A stretch of DNA of 9,733 bases, taken from Chloroflexota bacterium (GTDB lineage Bacteria; Chloroflexota; Limnocylindria; Limnocylindrales; CSP1-4). Every line of letters begins with the position of its first letter. The first letter of the stretch is position 1. Under the pieces are notes generated by a model. That model had not been told where the DNA came from. It saw only the letters and a list, made by a program, of their open reading frames with translations, and searched no databases. This document shows positions 1 through 6,437 of this stretch, one piece after another. Made by a program: the position numbers and the translations under genes. The stretch is from contig VGPE01000093.1 in assembly GCA_016875645.1 (NCBI GenBank), positions 1 through 9,733 of the forward strand, given 5' to 3'.

Positions 1-413
<413 letters not shown>

Positions 414-428
414 GACGGAGCGAACGGC

Positions 429-1280
429 GTGCCTTCCCCGCGCGAGATCCGGCGCCGGATCACATCGGCCCGGAACATCAAGCAGATCACTCGCGCGATG
501 CAGTTCGTGGCGGCCTCGAAACTGCGTCGAGCGCAGGAGTCCACGCTGTCCGCGAGGCCCTACGCGGAGAAGATCGAAGAGGTCCTTGCTGACCTCGCGA
601 CCGTCCTCGGCGGCGATGAGCACCCGCTGCTTGCGCGCCGCGAGGGCGGGCTGCGGCTCATCGTGCTGATCACGACCGATCGCGGCCTGGCCGGCCCGTT
701 CAACACCAACATGATCCGGTTTGCCGCCCGCGAGATCTCCGAGTCCAGCGGGGAGCTCACCGTGATCACCATCGGCCGCAAGGGCCGCGATGCGATGCGT
801 CGTGCAGGCGTACCGCTCGAGGCCCACTTCAACGGGTTCGGCGACCGACCGACGTTCGCCGATGTCATCCCCCTGGCGCGCCTCGTCACCGACGACTATC
901 TGACTGGCAAGGTCGATCGGGTGGACATCATGTTCACCCAGTTCGTTTCGACCCTCACCCAGCGCCCGACCCTGGAGACACTGCTCCCGGTCGAGCCGTC
1001 CGGTGACACCGAGGGGATTCCCGGCAACCAGTTCATCTTCGAGCCCGGCGCCGCCGCGGTGCTGGAGCAGCTGCTCCCGCGCTACGTCGCGACGCGTCTC
1101 TTCCAGGCCGTCCTCGAGACCAAGGCCAGTGAGGAGTCGAGCCGGATGGTCGCGATGAAGAACGCGACCGAGAACGCCGACGAGCTCATCGAGGACCTGA
1201 CGCTCTCCTACAACAAGGTTCGCCAGGCGAACATCACCCGCGAGATGATCGAGATCTCCTCTGGCGCACAGGCCCGATAG
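429..1280 (+). CDS. atpG: ATP synthase F1 subunit gamma
   Basis: Central rotor shaft of F1, turning inside the alpha3beta3 ring and coupling proton flow to catalysis; 283 residues, near the usual 285-300. The N-terminal helix shows IRRRITSARNIKQITRAMQF then VAASKLRRAQ (about residues 7-36). The Rossmann-like middle has TTDRGLAGPFN (82-92). The C-terminal helix carries the hallmark MVAMKNATENADE (240-252), followed by YNKVRQANITREMIEI. The start is GTG at 429, chosen because AGGACGGAG at 412-420 gives a strong ribosome site 8 bases upstream, overlapping the atpA stop. The gap after atpA is 15 bases. The beta gene follows after 39 bases, so this is the normal alpha-gamma-beta order. Nothing is broken or missing. 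Confidence 0.97.
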   Translation: MPSPREIRRRITSARNIKQITRAMQFVAASKLRRAQESTLSARPYAEKIEEVLADLATVLGGDEHPLLARREGGLRLIVLITTDRGLAGPFNTNMIRFAAREISESSGELTVITIGRKGRDAMRRAGVPLEAHFNGFGDRPTFADVIPLARLVTDDYLTGKVDRVDIMFTQFVSTLTQRPTLETLLPVEPSGDTEGIPGNQFIFEPGAAAVLEQLLPRYVATRLFQAVLETKASEESSRMVAMKNATENADELIEDLTLSYNKVRQANITREMIEISSGAQAR

Positions 1281-1319
1281 GGCAGTCGTCGAGCGAGCAC
1301 GGAGGCACACGAGGACCCC

Positions 1320-2732
1320 ATGGCAGTCGCATCCGCCCCGGCCACCGGCCGGATCGTCCAGATCACCGGACCGGTCGTCGACATCGAATTCCCGGCGGGG
1401 CAGCTGCCCGCCATCCACAGCGCCGTCGAGATCGACCGCGCCGGCCAGGAGAGCCTGGTCTGCGAGGTCCAGCAACACCTCGGCAACAACTGGGTCCGCT
1501 CAGTGGCGATGTCGACGACCGACGGCCTGAAGCGCGGCATCCCCGCGCGGGACACCGGCCGGCCCATCACGGTCCCGGTCGGCGACGCCACGCTGGGGCG
1601 CGTCTTCGACGTCCTCGGCCGCCCGATCGACGACAAGGGCCCGGTCCAGGCGACGCAGAGCCTGCCGATCCACCGTGCCGCCCCGCCGTTCGACGAGCAG
1701 ACCACCGAGGTGGAGGTGTTCGAGACCGGCCTCAAGGTCATCGACCTCATCTGCCCCTTCCGCAAGGGCGGCAAGATCGGCATCTTCGGCGGCGCCGGCG
1801 TCGGCAAGACGGTCATCATCCAGGAGCTGATCCGCAACGTCGCCCAGGAGCACGCGGGCGTGTCGGTGTTCGCCGGCGTCGGCGAGCGCAGTCGTGAGGG
1901 CAACGACCTCATCCACGAGATGACCGAGTCGGGCGTCATCGCGAAGACGGCCTTCGTCTTCGGCCAGATGAACGAGCCGCCCGGGGCCCGCCAGCGCGTC
2001 GGCCTCACCGGCCTGACGATGGCCGAGTACTTCCGTGACGAGGAGGGCCGCGACGTCCTCCTCTTCATCGACAACATCTTCCGCTTCACCCAGGCGGGCT
2101 CCGAGGTGTCGGCGCTGCTGGGCCGCATGCCGTCGGCGGTGGGCTATCAGCCCAACCTCGCGACCGAGATGGCCGCGCTCCAGGAGCGCATCACCTCGAC
2201 CAAGCGCGGCTCGATCACGTCGCTCCAGGCCGTCTTCGTGCCCGCGGACGACTACACCGATCCTGCGCCGGCGACCACCTTCGGTCACCTTGATTCGACG
2301 ATCCGCCTCGAGCGCGCCATCGCCGAGCTGGGCATCTACCCGGCCGTCGACCCGCTGACCTCCACGTCGCGCGTCCTCGATCCCCTCGTCGTCGGCCAGG
2401 AGCACTACGACGTGGCGCAGGAAACCAAGCGCCTCCTGCAGCGCTACCGCGACCTGCAGGACATCATCGCGATCCTCGGCATCGACGAGCTGTCCGAGGA
2501 GGACAAGGCGACCGTTGCCCGCGCCCGGCGCCTGCAGCGCTTCATGAGCCAGCCCTTCTTCGTGGCCGAGGTGTTCACCGGCCGGTCCGGCAAGTACGTG
2601 CCGATCAAGGACACCGTCGCCTCGTTCAAGGAGATCCTGGAGGGCAGGACGGACACCCTGCCCGAGCAGGCGTTCTTCCTCGCCGGCACGATCGAGGACG
2701 TGCGCGAGAACGCGGCACGGCTCTCGGCGTGA
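1320..2732 (+). CDS. atpD: ATP synthase F1 subunit beta (catalytic)
   Basis: Catalytic subunit making ATP from ADP and phosphate at the alpha/beta interfaces; 470 residues, typical length. In order: N-terminal beta-barrel (RIVQITGPVVDIEF, 11-24); Walker A GGAGVGKT (157-164); catalytic-Glu segment GERSREGND with Glu189; Walker B region LLFIDNIFRF (247-256); adenine-pocket segment PAVDPLTSTSR (341-351); and a DELSEED lever (389-395), which contacts gamma and epsilon. All key residues are intact. The segment before Walker A reads LICPFRKGG, a spelling seen in some but not all bacterial beta subunits. The start is ATG 1320. Purine-rich GAGGA at 1311-1315 is close to it and GGAGG at 1301-1305 somewhat far, so the ribosome site is not ideal, but the family N terminus fits this start. 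It is the third gene of the operon. Confidence 0.98.
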   Translation: MAVASAPATGRIVQITGPVVDIEFPAGQLPAIHSAVEIDRAGQESLVCEVQQHLGNNWVRSVAMSTTDGLKRGIPARDTGRPITVPVGDATLGRVFDVLGRPIDDKGPVQATQSLPIHRAAPPFDEQTTEVEVFETGLKVIDLICPFRKGGKIGIFGGAGVGKTVIIQELIRNVAQEHAGVSVFAGVGERSREGNDLIHEMTESGVIAKTAFVFGQMNEPPGARQRVGLTGLTMAEYFRDEEGRDVLLFIDNIFRFTQAGSEVSALLGRMPSAVGYQPNLATEMAALQERITSTKRGSITSLQAVFVPADDYTDPAPATTFGHLDSTIRLERAIAELGIYPAVDPLTSTSRVLDPLVVGQEHYDVAQETKRLLQRYRDLQDIIAILGIDELSEEDKATVARARRLQRFMSQPFFVAEVFTGRSGKYVPIKDTVASFKEILEGRTDTLPEQAFFLAGTIEDVRENAARLSA

Positions 2733-2746
2733 CGCCGGGACCGGCG
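2733..2746 (+). other. GC-rich hairpin in the atpD-atpC spacer
   Basis: CGCCGG at 2733-2738 and CCGGCG at 2741-2746 form a perfect 6-base inverted repeat around GA, beginning directly after the atpD stop codon. As RNA it would fold as a 5-bp all-GC stem with a four-base loop. It ends 14 bases before the atpC start, so it could affect epsilon translation or protect the upstream mRNA end. There is no T-run, so it is unlikely to be a classical terminator. Confidence 0.45.
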
Positions 2747-2760
2747 CGAAAGATCGCCTG

Positions 2761-3186
2761 ATGCCGCTCCTGCTCGAGATCGTCACTCCAGAACGCCTCG
2801 CGTTCAGCGACACCGTCGACGCCGTCGTGGTGCCCGGCATCGAAGGCGAGCTCGGCATCCTGCCGCACCATACGCCGCTGCTGAGCACGCTTGGCCTGGG
2901 CGAGCTGCGCATCCGGCGCGACGTGTCGGAGGAGAGCTTCGCAATTGTCGGAGGCTTCGTCCAGGTTCGCCCGGACAAGGTCGTGGTGATGGCTGAGACG
3001 GCCGACATGTCGTCCGAAATCGACCTGGAACGCGCGCAGGAAGCGCGGCGCGAGGCAGAACGGGCGCTGGAAACGGGCTACCACGAAGGCGCGGACCTTG
3101 CGTCGGCACGGGCAGCCCTCCAGCAGGCGCTGCTGCGGATCCGCGTCGCCGAGCGGCGTCACCGCGAAGGCCCCCGTCACCGCTAG
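2761..3186 (+). CDS. atpC: ATP synthase F1 subunit epsilon
   Basis: Rotor subunit at the foot of gamma; it helps couple rotation and can inhibit ATP hydrolysis through its C-terminal helices. 141 residues, normal for the family. The N-terminal beta-sandwich has the signature GIEGELGILPHHTPL (26-40) and a VGGFVQV strand (63-69). Two charged C-terminal helices follow (about 87-104 and 112-132), ending in a basic tail. The start ATG at 2761 has only a weak upstream purine stretch (GAAAGA, 2748-2753), consistent with lower translation than beta; epsilon is needed at one copy per three beta. It is the last gene of the atp operon. A 152-base spacer then separates it from murA. Confidence 0.95.
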   Translation: MPLLLEIVTPERLAFSDTVDAVVVPGIEGELGILPHHTPLLSTLGLGELRIRRDVSEESFAIVGGFVQVRPDKVVVMAETADMSSEIDLERAQEARREAERALETGYHEGADLASARAALQQALLRIRVAERRHREGPRHR

Positions 3187-3230
3187 CACGACCGGCTGCA
3201 GCGGCCTGCGGGTGCGTTGGTCCCTGCGCG

Positions 3231-3275
3231 CCTCGCTCACGCACGTCCGAGTGCGCTCGCTGCGGTGCTCGCTCC
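3231..3275 (+). repeat. CTCGCT-rich short direct repeats in the atpC-murA spacer
   Basis: The hexamer CTCGCT occurs at 3232-3237, 3256-3261 and 3268-3273; the last two copies sit in similar contexts (GCGCTCGCTGC and GTGCTCGCTCC). CGCAC (3240-3244) can pair with GTGCG (3251-3255). The block is non-coding and may belong to a dispersed extragenic repeat, but that cannot be decided from one copy. Confidence 0.35.
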
Positions 3276-3285
3276 CGCCTTCCCT

Positions 3286-3301
3286 CGGCTCGCCGGAGCC
3301 G
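3286..3301 (+). terminator. Hairpin in the atpC-murA spacer, possible weak terminator or leader stem
   Basis: CGGCTC (3286-3291) and GAGCCG (3296-3301) form a perfect 6-bp stem with loop GCCG, 100 bases after the atpC stop and 37 bases before murA. No T-run follows, so intrinsic termination is uncertain. It could instead be a processing or leader structure between the two gene groups. Confidence 0.35.
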
Positions 3302-3325
3302 GTCGCGGTCCAGTGGCGCTCAACG

Positions 3326-3338
3326 TAAGGTTGACGTG
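3326..3338 (+). promoter_or_regulatory. murA start region: TAAGG(T) element, ribosome site or leaderless -10 box
   Basis: TAAGGT at 3326-3331 lies 7 bases before ATG 3339. TAAGG can act as a short Shine-Dalgarno sequence (8 bases before that ATG). The hexamer also fits the TANNNT -10 pattern at the distance seen in leaderless transcripts. No good -35 is visible 17 bases upstream. The double start GTG 3336 / ATG 3339 is resolved in favour of ATG by this spacing. Confidence 0.35.
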
Positions 3339-4685
3339 ATGGCTGACGAGCGCCCGTTCCACTGGGAGTACCGTCCGGAACCGGTCGAGCGCGAACTGTT
3401 CCGGGTGGAGGGTGGCCGCCCGCTCCACGGCACTGTGCCGATCAGCGGGGCGAAGAACGCCGCCCTCAAGATGCTCGCGGCCGCCACGCTGACGGGCGAA
3501 CGCTGCCGGTTCACGAACGTGCCCGAGATCGAGGACGTGCGTGTCATGACGGATACGCTGCGCGACCTCGGCGTGGTCGTGGACCATCCCGAGCCGAACG
3601 TCTACGAGGTCGCCTCGGGCGACGTCGATTGGCTGTTCGTGCCGCTCGAGGCCGCAGCCAAGATGCGCGCCTCGTTCATCCTGCTCGGGCCGCTTCTCAC
3701 ACGCTTCGGGCAGGTCATCATCAGCAACCCGGGCGGCGACCGGATCGGCCGCCGGCCGGTCGACCTCCACGTGGATGCCCTGCGCGCACTGGGCGCAGAA
3801 ATCGACTACCGCTACGGGTACTACTACGCTCGATCACCCGGCCGCCTGCGGGGCGGCGAGGTTCGTTTCCCCTTCGTGACGGTCATGGGGACCGAGAACG
3901 CGATGCTCGCGGCAACCCTGGCCCAGGGCCACACGGTGATCCGCCCGGCCGCCGCCGAGCCCGAGGTCGACGACCTCATCGCATTCCTGCAGAAGATGGG
4001 GGCGAACGTCGAGCGGACGCTTCCCGACACGATCGAGGTGCACGGCCGCCGCCGTCTGCGCGGCGCCGAGCATCGGGTGATCCCCGACCGGATCGAGGCC
4101 GGCACGTTCATGGTTGCCGCAGCCGTGACAGGCGGCGACGTGTCGCTGCGCGGCGCAGACGCTGGTCACCTGGGCGCCGTGCTCCAGACGCTCGAGCGGA
4201 CGGGGGTTGCCGTCGAGTCCGGGCCAGACTTCGTCCGTGTCAGCGGCGCCGCGCTGCGTGACGGCGGGTTCCGCGGTTGCGACATCGAGACCGCGCCCTA
4301 CCCGGGCCTTGCCACGGACGTTCAACCGCCGCTCTGCGTGCTCTTGACCCAGGCACGGGGCACCTCGCACGTGCACGAGGCCATCTTCGAAGACCGACTT
4401 GACTGGCTGGGCGAACTGCGCCGAATGGGTGCGGACGTCACCGTTCGCGACGCGCACCACGCGGAGATCCGCGGGCCACGCCGGCTTCACGGCGCCGACG
4501 TGGACATCAGCGACCTGCGCGCCGGCGCGTCGCTGATTCTGGCTGCGCTGGCGGCCGACGGGACGACCACCATCCGCGGCGCCCATCACGTGCACCGGGG
4601 GTATGAGAACATCGAACGCAAGTTCCTCGATCTGGGGGCCCAGATCGAGCGCGTCGCGGAAGGGATTGCGACTCCCACCTCATGA
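3339..4685 (+). CDS. murA: UDP-N-acetylglucosamine 1-carboxyvinyltransferase, Asp variant
   Basis: Cytosolic enzyme of the first committed peptidoglycan step, transferring enolpyruvate from phosphoenolpyruvate to UDP-GlcNAc. 448 residues from ATG 3339; the GTG at 3336 would add one residue. The two-lobed EPT fold is covered fully: GAKNAALKMLAAA with Lys39, KMRASFILLGPL with Arg110, NPGGDRIGRRPVDLHV (130-145), TAPYPGLATDVQP with Asp327, DLRAGASL with Arg394, and the end motif HHVHRGYENIERKFLDLGA. The oddity is residue 134 (GAC, 3738-3740). It is Asp where E. coli MurA has Cys115, the residue alkylated by fosfomycin. Mycobacterium and Chlamydia MurA have the same change and are active but fosfomycin-insensitive. 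The N terminus is about 20 residues longer than usual. mreB overlaps its last four bases. Confidence 0.95.
   Translation: MADERPFHWEYRPEPVERELFRVEGGRPLHGTVPISGAKNAALKMLAAATLTGERCRFTNVPEIEDVRVMTDTLRDLGVVVDHPEPNVYEVASGDVDWLFVPLEAAAKMRASFILLGPLLTRFGQVIISNPGGDRIGRRPVDLHVDALRALGAEIDYRYGYYYARSPGRLRGGEVRFPFVTVMGTENAMLAATLAQGHTVIRPAAAEPEVDDLIAFLQKMGANVERTLPDTIEVHGRRRLRGAEHRVIPDRIEAGTFMVAAAVTGGDVSLRGADAGHLGAVLQTLERTGVAVESGPDFVRVSGAALRDGGFRGCDIETAPYPGLATDVQPPLCVLLTQARGTSHVHEAIFEDRLDWLGELRRMGADVTVRDAHHAEIRGPRRLHGADVDISDLRAGASLILAALAADGTTTIRGAHHVHRGYENIERKFLDLGAQIERVAEGIATPTS
4626..4649. repeat. Perfect 24-base palindrome (11-base arms) at the 3' end of murA
   Basis: CTCGATCTGGG (4626-4636) and CCCAGATCGAG (4639-4649) are exact reverse complements around GG. 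It lies within the conserved LDLGAQIE coding segment of murA and ends 32 bases before the mreB ATG. As RNA it would be a very stable stem of about 10 bp. It may act in attenuation, mRNA processing or control of mreB translation, or it may be a coincidence of codon choice. Confidence 0.6.
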
Positions 4686-5677
4686 AGGTCGGCATCGATC
4701 TCGGGACGGCCAACGTCCTCGTCTACGTCCAGGGGAAGGGAATCGTCATCCAGGAGCCGTCCGTCGTGGCGGTCAGCGACGACAACCGGATCGTGGCCGT
4801 CGGGGAGGACGCGCGGGAGATGATCGGGCGCACGCCCGGCAACATCACCGCCATCCGTCCCATGAAGGACGGCGTGATCGCGGACTACGTGATCACCGAG
4901 GCCATGCTCACCCACTTCCTGGGCAAGGTCCGCCGCAGGCTCAGCTTCAGCAAGCCCGAAGTGATGATCAGCGTGCCCGCTGGCGTGACCAGCGTCGAGA
5001 AGCGGGCCGTCCGTGACGCGGCGCTCAAGGCCGGTGCCAAGGCGGCGTACCTGATCGAAGAGCCCCTGGCTGCGGCGATCGGCGCCAACGTGCCCATCAG
5101 CGGCCCGTCGGGGAACATGGTGATCGACATCGGCGGTGGCACCAGCGAGATCGCGGTGATCGCCCTCGGTGGGATCGTGGTGTCGACCTCGCTGCGTGTC
5201 GGCGGCAACCGCTTCGATGAGGCGATCGCGACCTACATCCGCAAGAAGTACAACCTGATGATCGGTGAACGGACGGCCGAGGAAGTCAAGATCCAGATCG
5301 GGACCGCCCTGCCACTGGAGCGTGAACTCCAGATGGAGGTGCGCGGCCGCGACCTGATCGCCGGCCTGCCGCGCACCATCCCGATCACCAGCTCGGAGGT
5401 CATGGAAGCGATCGAGATGCCGCTCCAGCAGCTGGTGGCAGCCGTGCGACTCGTGCTCGAGCAGACGCCACCGGAGCTCTCATCGGACATCATCGACAAG
5501 GGCATGGTCATGTCGGGCGGCGGCTCACTGCTGCGCAACATCGACAAGCTGCTGACCCAGGTGACCGGCGTCCCATGCCACGTGGCCGAAAACGCGTTGG
5601 ACTGCGTGGCGCTGGGGACCGGGCTCGCCCTCGAGCACTTCGACTTCTTCAAGAAGTCCCTCACCCTGTCGGTCTGA
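4682..5677 (+). CDS. mreB: Rod-shape determining actin homologue MreB/Mbl
   Basis: Membrane-associated actin-like ATPase whose filaments orient the lateral cell-wall synthesis machinery; 331 residues, against 335-347 for typical MreB. Visible actin-fold motifs: phosphate-1 GIDLGTANVLVY (4-15), connect-1 IEEPLAAAIGA (125-135), phosphate-2 VIDIGGGTSEIAVI (147-160), GERTAEEVKIQIG (195-207), and the adenosine motif MSGGGSLLRNID (277-288). LSFSKP (87-92) aligns with the hydrophobic membrane-insertion loop of Thermotoga MreB. The N terminus starts right at the first strand, so there is no amphipathic helix of the E. coli kind. The ATG overlaps the murA stop (ATGA, 4682-4685). With no Shine-Dalgarno close by, translation is probably coupled to murA. 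The usual mreC and mreD partners do not follow; a PHP gene does. Confidence 0.95.
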   Translation: MKVGIDLGTANVLVYVQGKGIVIQEPSVVAVSDDNRIVAVGEDAREMIGRTPGNITAIRPMKDGVIADYVITEAMLTHFLGKVRRRLSFSKPEVMISVPAGVTSVEKRAVRDAALKAGAKAAYLIEEPLAAAIGANVPISGPSGNMVIDIGGGTSEIAVIALGGIVVSTSLRVGGNRFDEAIATYIRKKYNLMIGERTAEEVKIQIGTALPLERELQMEVRGRDLIAGLPRTIPITSSEVMEAIEMPLQQLVAAVRLVLEQTPPELSSDIIDKGMVMSGGGSLLRNIDKLLTQVTGVPCHVAENALDCVALGTGLALEHFDFFKKSLTLSV

Positions 5678-5678
5678 C

Positions 5679-6437
5679 GTGACGGGTTCCGGGCCGCGAC
5701 CGGCGGCGGACGATGCGCCCGCCCCGGCCGATCTGCCACGGGCGTTCGTCGACCTGCACTGCCACACCTCGGGCAGCTTCGACTGCCTCTCCGACCCCGT
5801 CGCCGTGGTCCGCACGGCCGCGGCGCGAGGCCTGACCCATCTCGCCGTGACCGACCACGAGCGGATCGACGCGGCCCTCCGCGCCCGTGACGCGGCACCG
5901 AACGGCCTTTCGGTGATCGTCGGCGAAGAGGTTCGGACGGCCGAAGGCGACCTGATCTGCCTGTTCATCGAAGAGGCGATCCCGCGCGGCCTGCCGGCGC
6001 AGGAAACCATTGCCCGTGTCCGGGCGCAGGGCGGGCTCGTGGGGATTCCCCACCCATTCGACCGCTTTCGCGGCTCGCTGCTGCGGACCGAGGCCCTGGC
6101 TGGCATCGCGGGGGCCGTGGATTGGATCGAGGTCCACAACGCCCGGATCCTGGGGGGCGGCAACGATCGCGCGCAGGCCTTCGCCCGCGAGCACGGGCTG
6201 CCCGGCGTGGCCGTCTCGGATGCGCACTCGCTGATGGAGATCGGCGTGGCCTACACGATGCTCGATGGCGACCCCTCCACGCCGGCCGGATTGCTTGCTG
6301 CGCTGCGGTCCGCCAGCCTGGTTCCCCGGCGCGCCTCGTTGGTCGTTCGGGCGCTGACGCCGGTGGCGAAGGTGGTCCAGCGCATGCGGGGCCGCGGTCG
6401 CCTGCCGGTCTCCGCAACCACCGGTGGGGCGCGATGA
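5679..6437 (+). CDS. PHP-domain metal-dependent phosphoesterase
   Basis: 252 residues from GTG 5679, one base after the mreB stop. PHP enzymes hydrolyse phosphate esters with a cluster of two or three metal ions; COG0613 members include 3',5'-nucleotide phosphatases, and related PHP enzymes include tyrosine phosphatases of capsule systems. Metal-ligand motifs are all visible: DLHCHT (25-30), TDHE (58-61), GEE (82-84), HP (125-126), VHN (152-154) and SDAH (180-183). The GIPHPFDRFRGS and SDAHSLMEIGVAYT segments resemble stand-alone PHP proteins with a PHP-associated C-terminal part. No signal peptide or membrane segment is seen, so it is probably cytosolic. The N-terminal 20 residues are Ala/Pro-rich. 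No Shine-Dalgarno is visible, which suggests reinitiation after mreB. The fold is clear; the substrate is unknown. Confidence 0.88.
   Translation: MTGSGPRPAADDAPAPADLPRAFVDLHCHTSGSFDCLSDPVAVVRTAAARGLTHLAVTDHERIDAALRARDAAPNGLSVIVGEEVRTAEGDLICLFIEEAIPRGLPAQETIARVRAQGGLVGIPHPFDRFRGSLLRTEALAGIAGAVDWIEVHNARILGGGNDRAQAFAREHGLPGVAVSDAHSLMEIGVAYTMLDGDPSTPAGLLAALRSASLVPRRASLVVRALTPVAKVVQRMRGRGRLPVSATTGGAR

Noticed and set aside
1500..3008. 502-codon open frame on the minus strand opposite atpD and atpC
   Set aside because: Antisense to well-identified ATP synthase genes, with low-complexity Asp/Leu/Arg content; an artefact of high GC.
6122..6433. N-terminal extension of the flippase-like frame upstream of ATG 6434
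   Set aside because: The translation is Arg/Gly/Ala-rich noise lying over the conserved part of the PHP gene; the ATGA overlap at 6434 is the natural start.
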